Of a stretch of 64,000 nt of DNA, positions 43,650 to 55,264 are shown piece after piece; position 1 is the first letter of the stretch, and each line of letters begins with the position of its first letter. The notes below the pieces were generated by a model. The model searched no databases. It was not told where the DNA came from and was given only the letters and a program-made list of their open reading frames with translations. The stretch is from Hyposmocoma kahamanoa. Taxonomy: Eukaryota; Arthropoda; Insecta; Lepidoptera; Cosmopterigidae. The position numbers and the translations under genes are program-made. The stretch covers positions 414,728-478,727 of the forward strand of contig NW_020654748.1 of assembly GCF_003589595.1 (NCBI RefSeq), read 5' to 3'.

Positions 43650-46480
43650 TTTACATAGTATAAGTTTTTTACGTGTCTATACATATAGTTACATGTACAT
43701 TTCCTATTACGTCGGTTTTTCCTGACTATTTATTTATTTTTTGTTGATTTTTTTAAATTGCTGTCACTGGCTCACTCTTGGTGGTCTTGCTGAAAATCAG
43801 CGCCACGATACGATTTAAAAAAATACCGCCTGTGACTAAAGCTGAGTAAGTCCCGTTTGTACCAGCCGCGACACGCATGACGATAAATTACTGCTAATTC
43901 ATATAAATTGTTGTTATATTCTTCCTAATTTTTTAAAATTATTTGTCCTGTTTTATTTCATTTGTACGTGTCTGTGTTTGTACAATAAACAGATTTCTAT
44001 CTTTCTTCTTTCTAAATTAGCGGATAATTCACGTATTTAAGACTAATTGGTGCTTGATTTGTTTCAAACCATTCCGTGGTCCTTAATCGTGACATTCCGC
44101 GGCACTGACTCGACTTAAACTGCACGCCAAAGGCAGCCCGATTATTCAGTACGGCTGCGGGCCAATGCGGCGTCGGCGAGCAACTACCCTCGTTTACTTC
44201 ATTTTTATTAAAGTTGTGACGATACGACCTCTCTCATCGTCACCCCACCTTTTTATCACCCTTTTCTCTGTTCCTGGCCACCTTTTTTTTGCCCAATGAG
44301 ACTCAGGGGTTATGTGAGGACTCTCCCCCACTAAAACCCGGTCAAATCAACAGAACATTGACCACGACAGCAAGGTTTTGGCTATGTTCATACGAATATA
44401 TTCGATTAATCTACTTAATAAACGGTAACCCTCGCTCCTACTATTACAGGGTCGAGGGGCATCATCACCTCCAATCCGCCAAATTAGACCAGCTTGCCAG
44501 AGACTGGTTCCCCTCGAGGTGACTGACTCCCCTATTGTCTGGCCACCTAATTTGAAATTTCGAATCGTTCGTTAATTCCTTTTCTTCGTCACTCTTATCT
44601 TTCTTTATTCCGTCGCCGTTCTCCACTAAATTTCCGAAGCGAGGCTCGGGTCAAATTCTGATCAGTTATACAATTGAAAATCATGTAACATAACTTCTTG
44701 TAAAGCATAACATTTGTACAAATACAGGCCCTTTTGTGGTTAGTTTCTTTTTTTACCATGTCTAACATGTGTGTAATTTAAATAGAGAGTATTTTTATAT
44801 GATTGTATCTGTATTTATTTTGTTTTGTTACAGCCTTTACTTTATTCTTCCTTTTCCTATTCTTTACCTATTTCTACAATAAATTGTGTGGACCGAGCCT
44901 TTCATTTGATTACTCAAAACCCTCGACCATAAAGTCATACGCAGGATCGTACACTGCACTAATAACGTCACTTTCTAAAGTCTCATCCACACCAACCACT
45001 GGCGTAGCTAACACTGTTTTCAGGCGGTGGGTCCCGACCATCCGTCATCACGATTGAAATTCGAATGACAACCAATCTCGATAGTTTCACGTACTTTCCG
45101 CGGAATTAAACGCTTTTCTCTTGCCAGTACGAACACTTTATCAAAACGGACATAGCGCTTCATATCCGAATCAAATGAGTGTTCCGTCACTGCAGAACCC
45201 CTATTATCCCGGTTCTTCATACTATGTAGGTGTGTGTCGCGGTCATGTGGATATGTAATGTATACCATGGCATAAGTAATAGGTCCGAGATTTGAAGACC
45301 TAATTATGTAATGATTACATACATTGCTTTTTCTACGAGTGAATAAAATAATGAAACACAAATATTTTATTAACAGTCCATGATAATTTCTCAACTAAAA
45401 ACTTAGGTAATTAAGGTAGCATCTAAGGCACGAAAGGAAACAGCTTAATACAATTAACTTTCAAACATTTATTTCCTTTTCAGCAAATAGTATACATGAT
45501 TGTTCGTCACTAAGTCGATCGGTTGGCACTTCTTTTAGAAAGGGATTTAGATACTTTGAAATGGTATTATTGCTAAATTGAATACAGAAATTATATCAGG
45601 CAGAGATTAATTTAGTCGTAATATTTAAAATATAATTAATATGAAAAATCCCTTCAATTACAATAATAAGTTCGAATCGTTTACGTAAATATGACAATAA
45701 TCGATACAAGTTCTAATTAAAATTCCTTATGCTAACACCAAAGAGATGGAATAGAAGCGGCCGAGTGTCGCTTATATTTTAATCAAACTTTTTTTAACAA
45801 AGGTTTATAGGCCGGTTGCAAGACCTTTGGGCCAATTTAACCGATCAGGAGGTTGTATAATATATTTGATAGTTTAATTAGCAAAAATACGATGTTCTTT
45901 TTGTGGAACGCATTATAATTAAATTTTTCAAATCAGTATCGAGTATCATACACAATAGAATTTTGGTTTAGAACTAAAGAGAGGGGCCTTTGTGATAATG
46001 TTTAAAAAAATTATAATTGATAGATCAAAGTAGAGGAGTAGAAAAAACATTTTATAGTATTTTTAAAGTACGGCATAAACAAAGAAAGAAACCGAATAGG
46101 GTTGTATTTTTAAATATTACAAGCGTCGTCGCATTCATTACAAATAAATTCGTATTTTTATTTGACTGTCATTTAAATATTAATAACGTTAATGTAACGT
46201 TTATTTTTATTGGTAAAAATTTCGCCCAACTGACGAATGTGATTTTTAATTTAAATTAAAATTACGGCGTGCGGATTTGAATTACCTTTAATGCGATGAG
46301 AATCAATTGACTTAATTGCTGCTTCTGGAGCCTTTTAAATCCCGATAATGTATTTTTGGATTTCTTTTTGCTTTTATTCAAGCAATAAAAATATTATCAG
46401 ATTAATATCTCTTTTGGTCTTCTTCCAACACTTTTTCTCATACAATCATCATTCATGTGGTTTAAGAATTTATTTTCTCT
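43650..46480. other. non-coding stretch without a recognised gene
   Basis: Short ORFs (44289-44522, 44803-45057, 45020-45394) have no motif I recognise. A LINE-like 3' end may finish near 44005 (ACAATAAACAGATTTC, then CTTTCTTC). Nothing else can be supported. Confidence 0.35.
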
Positions 46481-46484
46481 TAAG

Positions 46485-46870
46485 AATTATACACGGTTTG
46501 CTAGAAGACGTCGGTTCGAATCCAAGGAATTTTTTGTAAGTGTTCGATATTTGTATTAATAATTATAACAAACTAGTGGAGTAATTTCACAAAAATAATT
46601 GAATGTCAATTCAATACAAATTTAATTACAGTTAATAGCGACATCTCTAGCCAAAGCTGGTAGCTGTAAAGGTGCCTAACTGGGTGACGAAATACTTTCA
46701 TGGATTTCTCATAGATGGCGCTACGGTCAAAAAGAAGTTGGAAACCAAATACAAAGATCCGACAAAACAAGTACATAGAAAAATTCGTGAGGTTTGCTGG
46801 TTCATTCCGTGGCTTAGTTGGCATAGCGTCTGGTAGGGTTTGCTAGAAGACGTCGGTTCGATTATTTATT
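46485..46870 (+). repeat. repeat T, tandem units
   Basis: GCTAGAAGACGTCGGTTCG occurs at about 46499 and again at about 46842, a period of about 342 bp. Between them lie the tail (AACTAGTGGAGTAATTTCAC), the GCGACATCTCTAGCC segment, ATAGATGGCGCTACGG and the tRNA-like start TTCCGTGGCTTAGTTGG. Head-to-tail order is directly visible. Confidence 0.8.
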
Positions 46871-47039
46871 ATTTATTTATTATTATAATAATTACACAAT
46901 CACCAAAATGAGAAACTTAAATATAATAACAATAAATAAGAACAAGGCACGTAATAACGTCACACAACAAACGCTGAATATATAAAACCTATGTAATACA
47001 AATATGACTCAACTAACATAACATAATATCGGAAAAGCG

Positions 47040-48385
47040 GATTGTGCATTCGCGCAAGTGTAATCTCTACACACATTGTCAAGGGCCCCCCTTTGCACAG
47101 CCCATCGACGTCACTCTATCGAGCATGATCAAGAGCGTAAAGCCCGCTATTGACATTTTTGAGTAGCAAATAATAATTTACAAGTCCATAGCAAGGCGCG
47201 TTCGGAAACGGCCGTGCCACTACGCAGTGAGTTAATTACACCTAACTCGCGTTTCGCGCGGCACAAGCCGCTGCGCGTAATTGACAATGAGTTCCCAGCA
47301 ACTCATTGCCAATGAGCTCCTGGCGTTCATTAAACGCGCTATCGACACCATGGATGAAGTCAGCATAGTGCAGATATGCAAATCAAATTTCAGTGAAGAT
47401 GAGATTTGCAGTGGCAAGATGCTGCTTTTCCAGCGTCTCGGTAAAGCCGAAGAGATGCCATCTCGCCGGAGGGATGGAGGCGTGAAGAGTCTCCAAGATA
47501 TAATCACGCTGCTGAAGGAGACTGACCCGGACGACGTGCCTACATTCGTGGCGAAGGAGCTGCACAAGCTGCCCCCCGTCACGTTCGACCACGTCGACGT
47601 TACTAGGCTGCTGAAGGACATTACGTCCGCTGCTATATATGCCATAGTATTTCCGCTGCCCGCCCCTCTGCCTCGGTGGAAATGTCACGCGTGTGCACGT
47701 CAACCCCGACACGTGCATACGCCGCTGTAGCCGCTTCAACTAGCCGACCCGCCACTTCGAAATTCGAGCGGCGGCAATCGGCTCAAACCAATCTCCGTGT
47801 GTCTGTCTCTGAAGTTGCAAAACCACAGAGGCAGACGGTCCAGTGCGACGAGGATGGCTTCACAAAGGTGGTGAAGAGGAAGAGGAAGCCCACCAGCCGT
47901 AGCCAGTGTGGCACAGCACCGACAGGACCGAACTTCCTGCTGCGTCCGCCCGTACCGACGACGTTGATGTACCTGTCGCGGCTGCATAACTCCACGAAGT
48001 CTGAGGAGATAGTGGAGTATATCAGGCACAAAGCCAATTACACCCTGAGGGTCCAGCGGTTGGAGTCTCGCCGCAACGTGAACTTTAATTCGTTTGTGGT
48101 GAGAATACCGACCGAACATCTTTCGACCTTCATGAAAGAGGAATTTTGGCCGAAGGGTGTCATATATCGGCGATTCCGCGGCCGGTTACCTGACACCAGA
48201 TAGCGCCGTACGTCGCCGATAAGTGAAATCGTGTAGATTAGTTTTTTATTATTATATTGTATGTATGTTAGTTTTAAGGTATGTATAATATAGGTGTATT
48301 TTGTTTTTATATTGTTATGTATGTTAGTCTATAAGGTATGTATACATGGGTCTTTTTGTTACCTGATATAAATAAATAAAATAAA
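47040..48385 (+). mobile_element. ORF1-only non-LTR-like retroelement (copy 3, most complete)
   Basis: The whole element: a 5' leader (about 47040-47286), an ORF1-like coding part (47287-48203), a 3' UTR (TATGTATGTTAG repeated twice) and an A-rich tail (AAATAAATAAAATAAA, near 48370-48385). No endonuclease or reverse transcriptase is present between ORF1 and the tail. The same order is seen in the two minus-strand copies at 21061-22185. It therefore looks like a non-autonomous element mobilised by another LINE. Confidence 0.7.
47287..48203 (+). pseudogene. ORF1-like (gag-like) protein of a retroelement, frameshifted
   Basis: From the ATG at 47287 the frame reads SSQQLIANELLAFIKRAIDT, MDEVSIVQICKSNF, SLQDIITLLKETDPDDVPTF and VTFDHVDVTRLLKDI. 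The frame shifts near 47640-47690, where a coiled-coil linker may be lost. The second frame carries ISEVAKP-type sequence: EVAKPQRQTVQCDEDGFTKV, VKRKRKPTSRS (basic patch), MYLSRLHNSTKSEEIVEYI, FNSFVVRIPTEHLSTFMKEE and FWPKGVIYRRFRG, ending at TAG 48201-48203. The end resembles the C-terminal domain of L1-type ORF1 and baculovirus FP proteins (F.V.V(P)......FWP.GV..R.F). In insect databases such proteins often carry misleading names. Expected role: RNA binding in retrotransposition. A host gene is unlikely because three decayed copies exist here. Confidence 0.78.
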
Positions 48386-48399
48386 TTAAAAAATTGTAC

Positions 48400-49615
48400 T
48401 TTAAGTGCCAATATGATGGGCAGATATATTTTTCCTCACCTCACTAGCTCGAAAAGGCTTATTACAAATATGCGCGTAAAAGCGTTTCCACGCTAGCGTG
48501 GAAAAGGTTTTCCAAATTCGAACTTGACGACGCGATGGATCATTATTGATATGAAATAGACAACGATAACTAATTTTGTTTATTAAAACTTACTTGTTAT
48601 AGTTCAACTGTTTTTCTTTCATCTACCATTTCCCTCGTTATAGTGAGACGAAAAGTTATGTGTTCCGCTCGACAGCAAAGTTGTTTTGAGTCTAGTGCCT
48701 TGAAAATTTTGCTTGTTCAGGTTTCAATACAACCACTCGCGTCAAACAACGACTTTGCAGCCTTGCATAGCAAATAACCATTTATTCCTACGTTTTTCCA
48801 CATTTATTTCAATTATTGCCATGTAAAAACTTGTTAACATTCTCACCACGGTTTTATCCAATATAGCACAAAAGCTATTACATTTATCATATGTCCTTCT
48901 TCTTTCGTTTATCTCGCGAAGAGTTAATTTTAAAGTGGTTTTCGGGGCCGAACACAATTTCAATATTGCTCGGTTGTATAAAATGCCGGTAAAATTTTAC
49001 CTGCGATATCGAGTAGTGATGTGGTTGTTCGAATATCGATAATGAAAAAGTTCATTTCGAATTTTTTTATCGTAATTTTGTTGACTTTGAGTATTTAATT
49101 CGAAAAGTATTCGATTCCTCTTTATGTGAAAGGAAAAAAAACGTTTTGTTTTCTTTTTTATGTTAAATATGATTTTATATATTATGCAGGGTTATTTGTA
49201 AAATATAACTTTCTTCTTTCGTACAAAAATAAGAATATTTAAATAAATCACTGTAAACTGTAATAAATCAAGTATATTGTTCTACTTGTTGTAGAAAATG
49301 CCTTACGGCATTAAGTCCGCCAGTTGTATTGTACAATGAAGTTTAAATATATAAAAATAACTCTGGGTAGTACTATGCAAAACGCAGGTGCGCGAATGGG
49401 GAGTCGCCGAAGAAGACGCTAGCACCAAATACAGAGATCTAAAAAGTGTCAAAAGGCGCAAAAGACACAATACTGTACCAATGTTATGTAACTTAATTGA
49501 GCTACAATTGTTAATAATTAATTGCCGTTATTTGAAAAATACTATTCGAAAACAAATTCATAATTCTATCAATTTCATTCGATTTAATTCACTATGTGAA
49601 GTATTATCATAAAAA
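48400..49615. other. AT-rich non-coding stretch
   Basis: No gene or repeat family recognised. Confidence 0.35.
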
Positions 49616-49624
49616 TATTAACCC

Positions 49625-49850
49625 AGGTTCGAAGGAACTAAGTCCAAACTCATGATACCACGATTTCGTTTAACTAAGGTTCTTTAAGGGACCTGTAAAC
49701 GATTCTACAATAAGTATCCGGAGTATATGTATACATTATAAAGATTATCATTTTCAAAAGTATTTTAATCGAAAAGTCATGTTACAAAATTGAAGACTAC
49801 ATGTTCAACATGGTTAAAACAAATATACGCGATTTAGACTCGAAAAAAAT
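49625..49850 (+). mobile_element. Jockey/CR1-like LINE 3' fragment with repeat G-like tail
   Basis: AACTAAGTCCAAACTCATGA, ACCACGATTTCGTTTAAC and GTATTTTAATCGAAAAGTCA match 24018-24190 in order. Then ACAAATATACGCGATTTAGA resembles repeat G. Decayed. Confidence 0.65.
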
Positions 49851-50340
49851 AGTTTCATTTTCAATCGTTTACTATAATTATTTAAAACCAAGACAAAGGC
49901 AGAAATTACAGAAACTGAACACTCCCTGGAATTTTTGTCATTTAATTAAGTAACGATACAAGTATCTTTTGGATAATATTAAGAAAAAAAATATAGAAGG
50001 AATTGGGACGCATAGTGGGTTGAATTTGCAATTCGTTTTTCAAATATATGCTTTAGAAATTTTCGAATAACTATTCAAATCTTTGGTAATATTAGTAGAA
50101 ATTTCCCATCCCTATACACATATGTACCATAAAGGTCTTTTATGATAGCGTTTTGGAAACCAGCAACAATCCAGCTTTTTACAAAATCCTCCTGTAATCC
50201 TGGTCCAGAATTCCGGCCACGTTTCATTTTCATCGGCGTAAAAGTAACGGCTGGACTTGCCGACTCGAATATAAAAGAGATCATCATGCTTAGAAACAAA
50301 TCATTTTGTCTTTGTACTTTTTAATAATAATGATCTACGA

Positions 50341-50880
50341 TTGTTTGTTAAGGACCTTTGCGAAATAGTATTGTTTGCTGACGACACATCCTTGATTTTT
50401 AAAACAGACAGACATGACATTAACTTTGATAATATTAACGATACCCTCTCAAAGGTAGTTTATTGGTTTAATGCTAATAATTTATTGCTCAACGCCATAA
50501 GACAAAGTGCGTTAAATTTGAACTATTTAATCTAAAATCGACTAGTCCAATCATGGAAATAAATGGAGAAAAGTTAGACCTTGCTAATAAAGCTGTCTTT
50601 TTGGGAGTGACCTTGGATGGTAAACTTCAATGGTTTCCACACATATCTTCCTTGGCCAGCAGAATAAGCTCTGCTGCATACGCAGTCCGTAGAATATGTG
50701 AGCTTACCGATGTTGATAATGCTATACTTTAGTTACTTCTATTCTATAATGTCCTACGGGATTCTCATGTGGGGTAAAGCGGCAGATATTTGTATATCCA
50801 TATTTGTGTTGCAAAAACGAGCGATTTGTTCTGTGTACCGTTTAGGTTCTCGGGTTTAGTCAAAAATTTAAGGAGACTGG
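50341..50880 (+). pseudogene. Jockey/CR1-like LINE ORF2: reverse transcriptase fragment
   Basis: The first frame (50341-50535) reads KDLCEIVLFADDTSLIFKTD with the catalytic FADD box at 50374-50385, then a WFNANNLLLN stretch. A shift near 50510 leads into FELFNLKSTSPIMEINGEKL, DLANKAVFLGVTLDGKLQW and SRISSAAYAVRRICELTD, ending at a stop near 50731. The remaining sequence (GGTAAAGCGGCAGATAT ... CGTTTAGGTTCTCG) is the same as the start of 23808. These are RT palm/thumb blocks of a Jockey-like LINE. Not functional. Confidence 0.85.
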
Positions 50881-50897
50881 TATCATGACTAATTAAT

Positions 50898-50980
50898 GTA
50901 ATATTTCTCTCGGCCCGGGAATCGAACCCGGGATCTCTGCGTCGCAAACCAGCATGGTAACCGTTTTGTCACAGATGCAT
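50898..50980 (-). mobile_element. SINE-1 head only (tRNA-like part)
   Basis: ATATTTCTCTCGGCCCGGG, then GAATCGAACC (inverse B box) and GGTAACCGTTTTGTCACAG (inverse A box side). The SINE body is missing, so only the tRNA-like 80 bp remain. It is not a true tRNA gene: the A box is damaged. Confidence 0.7.
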
Positions 50981-51255
50981 GTTAACTTTATAATCAATGT
51001 TGTTTAGTGTTTAAATTTTTTTAACGAATATTTCGGTCTATGGTCAATTTTTATGTGTCATCTCTGTTTTTAGGTTGCTAGAATATTTTTTCGAAATCTC
51101 CAATTTATCACTTACCGTTTATAGCCGTTTTCGGTCAAAATTTTGTATCAGGGAATTTTACCTTCATAATTTTTTAAAATCTTTTGTTTAATCTTTTAAG
51201 AACGTCACCACAATGCCATTTACAACTCAAAAAGTGCAACCACATTTGGTGATTG

Positions 51256-51442
51256 TCTGCCTCCGTGGTCGAACGGTAACCATGCTGGACTGCCACGCAG
51301 AGATCCAAGGTTCGATTCCCTGGCGGGGAGAAATATGTGTATGGCCTACATTTATTTCTCTCGTTAGTTTGGATGTAATTTGTGGTTGTCTATGTGTGCT
51401 TCCATGGCACGCGCGATACAGAGTTTGCCTAGTGCGGGCTAT
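51256..51442 (+). mobile_element. SINE-1 (tRNA-derived)
   Basis: Head CTGCCTCCGTGGTCGAACGG, B box GGTTCGATTCCC, body GCCTACATTTATTTCTCTCG ... TAGTGCGGGCTAT. The usual GTGTGTGCG tail is lost. Confidence 0.85.
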
Positions 51443-51449
51443 TTAGAAT

Positions 51450-52855
51450 TTAAAAAATTAAAATTAAAATTGTTTCTCTCCTAAATTGGGTTATTTTCGT
51501 TATGTTTATTACACTGATCTTGACGTTCGTTCGACTGTTTTGATCGAAATCGCTCTTTTACTGCTAGACGCAATTGATTTTCTTCAAGATTTATTTTCTT
51601 CCAAATCTTGATTTTGTTACGCTTCTGCTGTGACCTATATTCACCGCCGCGTGTCTGGTCACCAAGTTCAACCGGTTCCCTTCAGGTTGCATTTGAATTT
51701 CCTTGGCCTCCTCGTCGTAATACAGGGAGATTTTTGCTTCGGGTACAAAACGGTCTCAATATTCCTCGGGATACCTTACGATGCTCACTCACACTTTGGC
51801 CACACTAATACACTACGAGAAGATAGTTCGATCCCACGCAAGACCTATATCGACCTGTTTCTGCTGATTGTCATACTATACTGCCACTGACGCCTAACAT
51901 TTAATTCTTATACGTAATATTTAACTTACAATTACTAGATATATAATAATGTGTGTAATCACCTCGAGTAACCCACGGTCCCTGTCCGATTAATTTTTTA
52001 ATCAGCATAACTTTTCTTAATCAGGTAAATATAGGACACACGAATGACGATAAATTGAGACCCACTGTTTCTACTTTGTACATCTCAATCTTAGGCCCCA
52101 CGCACATTGCGTCGAACGTACAATAAAATAACTGTGCGGTGATAAATCTGTGCGGCCCTGTAATTACACGTCGGCGTTCATTAATAATGCATAACGCGAT
52201 CAAACATGTGCCAGGAGGGACTAAGTGTTAGGATGTGCACACATTATTGGTTTATGGAAAGTTAAGACGTTACTAAACAATAATGGCATTTAGCTTAATA
52301 CCACAGAAACATGACAGATGACTTATCAATTTTATAATCGGGGTCTAGAAGCAAATAGAAGCCGCATGTTGAAAGTAATTGTTGATTTTACTTCTCAAAT
52401 GGAACACTTTTGTTCTGCAACATTCCTAAATTCCCGAATAAAATAAAAAAATCACTTTAAAAAAAATATAGTAAGATTTAGACTACCCCAGGGCACTGTG
52501 TGAATTCAAATGCATGGAGGGTGAAAGATTTTAAATACGTATTTACAAAATACATAGATTCGTAGTCATACGTACTCCTGAAACTAGTTAAGTAGATACG
52601 CCGAAATACCTTTTTTACCTCAAGTAGGTGCCTTTAAAGATATTTACATAGTATTAAAGAGAATAGGTATGCTTATTATAGAGGAAGGATCGATAGTGGG
52701 GTGCACGAAAGACATATGTCTGGTGCACCATGGGCAAAAATTTGCGAGTACCTTTCGCCAGATCGGCATCTCCTTTCATCACTTTGGCATGCCATCGATA
52801 CAATAAGAAGAAGACGGTTAAGCTTATTGTTTAGCAGAAGTAGCTGATAGATTAA
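51450..52855. other. non-coding stretch without a recognised gene
   Basis: An open frame near 51630-51890 has no recognisable domain on either strand. Otherwise AT-rich. Nothing supported. Confidence 0.35.
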
Positions 52856-52860
52856 ATGTA

Positions 52861-53298
52861 ATAATGCTTATCATAGATAAGCATTATTACACTTGAAATC
52901 GTCACATTGGTCAAACTCTACCGCTCATTCATACGGCAAATTCCCCTGAGAAGAATGAGCAAGAAACTCTAGCAACCCGTAGAGTTTCTTGCTCTTTGTA
53001 AATATTTTCAAACATCAGAGATCGAGACTACATCCATGAGCTAAACCATGGATTTTTGTCATCCAACTTGTAGAATAAATGAAGAAGTTGTATAATAACG
53101 TATAGTATAAAGTTTTTGTTTCACTATAGTTTTAAGCCTCGTGAATGGTAAATTTTGTACATCAACCGGAATATTGTTAAAGAAGCGTATACATAGCCTT
53201 GCCTTAAACGAATTTGTGACTTTGTGAAGACAACTATCAAGAACTGCTAGTTTATTTTTATTCCTCGTATTAATGTTATGTCTGTCACTATTTTTCAT
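52861..53298 (-). pseudogene. Jockey/CR1-like LINE 3' end and ORF2 C-terminus
   Basis: Minus strand. The coding end (53298-53059) reads KNSDRHNINTRNKNKLAVLD, then ARLCIRFFNNIPVDVQNLPF, the C-terminus of the same LINE family as 23808. Then comes the 3' UTR with TTTGTCATCCAAC and GAGCAAGAAACTCTA. The UTR holds an inverted duplication (52957-52994) not present in the other copies. Confidence 0.78.
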
Positions 53299-53344
53299 AA
53301 AGAAATTACGTCACCTCAAATACCCCAGACTTCCACCGTAGAAG

Positions 53345-53815
53345 TCACAAAGCTGCAGTATTGGCTCAGATTGGTGCATTTGAGCTTTTTCAGCTATTTA
53401 CTCTGACAGAGACCGTATCGCCCAAGCTATGGTGGACATTGGAGACTACAGTGTACATTCAGCTCGCATCCTATCGCATTCCTTGAACTGACAGTCAGAC
53501 CAACAGGTATTTTGCTGTCGTTACGACACTTGCTTGTAAGTTCCACAATAACTGGTCTTTTGAAACTGATAAATTGTTGCCCAGTCTAGTTGACGTATTT
53601 GAGCCTTTTTAGGTGCGCTCTGTCCTGGCATAGACCGTACCACCTATGCTAGGCTGAACATTGCAGACCACAGTGTCCATACGGCTCGCATTCTACACTA
53701 GCTGTTAGCCCTGATTCCATGCACTAACAGTCATACCATCAAGTTTTTTGCTGTCGTTGCGATAGATTCTATTAGGCTCATGAATAACTGGTGTTTTGGT
53801 GAACGCTCGAATTAT
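53345..53815. repeat. diverged tandem duplication, period about 222 bp
   Basis: GACCGTATCGCCCAAGCTAT at 53411 and GACCGTACCACCTATGCTAG at 53633 start matching blocks that continue through CAGTGTACATTCAGCTCGCA / CAGTGTCCATACGGCTCGCA and TTTTGCTGTCGTTACGA / TTTTGCTGTCGTTGCGA. In one plus frame both encode SVH(S/T)ARIL, and 222 is a multiple of 3. Both contain stops. No family recognised. Confidence 0.65.
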
Positions 53816-53881
53816 TGGAAGAAGCTACAAAATATACATTAGAAGAAGTAAAGGCATGGAGTGATAAATATATACTTATGG

Positions 53882-54151
53882 CATTGACTTACAAATAAAT
53901 GGACGACGGGTCTAATACAAAAACCACGAAAAAAATGTTCCAAGTCAACCTATTTAAACGTAGTGACCTGTAAAGGAATATGAAAAAGCTAAAACGTTGA
54001 ATTTAAATTGTAATGTCATCGCAGTACAGTAGTAGTCAGTCGAACAAACGAAGACTAAAGCGTGAATGACGCTCTGTCTACGATTTTAACGCCCTATAAG
54101 TTTGGACACTTTTTAGACGGACCCAACGTCCATTATAATTGTAAGTCAATG
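53882..54151. mobile_element. hAT-like A MITE, copy 5
   Basis: 270 bp with a small internal deletion near 54030. Ends CATTGACTTACAA and TTGTAAGTCAATG. Perfect 8-bp duplication ACTTATGG (53874-53881, 54152-54159). Non-coding. Confidence 0.92.
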
Positions 54152-54159
54152 ACTTATGG

Positions 54160-55100
54160 CAAAGAAATAGAATACATTTCCGAAAACTATATTAAGGCTA
54201 TTCATAGCTAGATGGAATAGGCATTTTTACACCAACGCATACTATTTCGATCCCTGAACGTCTCGGGTTAAAGTAAAAGTAGTAGGATGAAGTAAGTATA
54301 ATTAAGTTGACGTAAATCAAAATTTCCATAATGTATTGAGTAAAAGTGTACAATACTTGAATGCTTGTTTGGGGCCAATCGACAGAGTAGCGAGTTGTTC
54401 ACTGCCATTAAGAACATTTACGCGTGCAATTAGTATGTTGCTAAGGTCACAAAATTATTGTGTGGTGCAAAAACACACACTTACTATCGTCGATCACCGA
54501 TTACTTTAAAAAATACTGGATAAGTTACCTTAAAATTAGCCTAAACTTAAAATTTTAAATACTAAGTTCTATAAGTGGTACTTTTTCATTTAAAGTACAT
54601 TTCTGCGCTTTACATAAACAATAAATACACTACAGTTATAGGTTTATTTCCAAAACAAGAGATAAAAATAATATATCCCGATTTAATTATTTCCGATGAT
54701 TTATAGTGCAGTGTGTGCACTCCTCATTATCAGTCGACCACGGCCGTGTTATTCTCTAAATTAAAACCACCTTTGCACGCATAATCGCCTGAATAAATAC
54801 GACTGCACTACTATTTGTTGTCGATTCAAAATTATTGGGTGAGATTCGTGCGAGATAAATGCGAAATTGATGACTGAAAAAACACCTTGTGCTTTATAAT
54901 CATATTTTTATTTAAATCTTTAATGCGTGGAATAAAACTTAGGTCAGATGGAGAAAGAAAATATTTTTCAGTATGACACCAGACCGTTACTATAAATGTC
55001 TTGAAGGTAGTTACGTATTCCACAACTTTATTAACATATTTTCTCTTTATAAAAACATTGTGACACCAATAAGCTCTTAGTTGCAATAAATGCTTAGTTG
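54160..55100. other. AT-rich non-coding stretch
   Basis: No gene or repeat recognised; a 94-codon minus frame at 54832-55116 has no motif and overlaps repeat T. Confidence 0.35.
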
Positions 55101-55105
55101 ATATA

Positions 55106-55260
55106 GGGTCTCGCACGGTAAGGTAGAAGACGTCGGTTCGAATCCGGTCGGATCGAAGGAATTTTTTCTAAGTGTTCGATCTTTGTATTAATAATTATAA
55201 CAAACTAGTGGAGTAATTTCACAAAAAATATTTGAATATCAAATCAATAAAAAATTAAAA
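55106..55260 (+). repeat. repeat T, tRNA-like part and tail
   Basis: GTAGAAGACGTCGGTTCGAA, CCGGTCGGATCGAAGG, GTGTTCGATCTTTGTATTAA and AACTAGTGGAGTAATTTCAC, in the standard order. The B box GGTTCGAATCC is intact. Confidence 0.75.
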
Positions 55261-55264
55261 CCAA

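Noticed and set aside
45020..45394. 124-codon minus-strand frame
   Set aside because: Composition and lack of any motif suggest chance.
47232..48119. Long minus-strand frames opposite the ORF1-like sequence
   Set aside because: Shadows of the plus-strand ORF1, which matches two other copies in the window.
50898..50980. Possible tRNA gene (B box and A box)
   Set aside because: Same sequence as the SINE-1 head, with a damaged A box and no proper acceptor stem; a SINE fragment.
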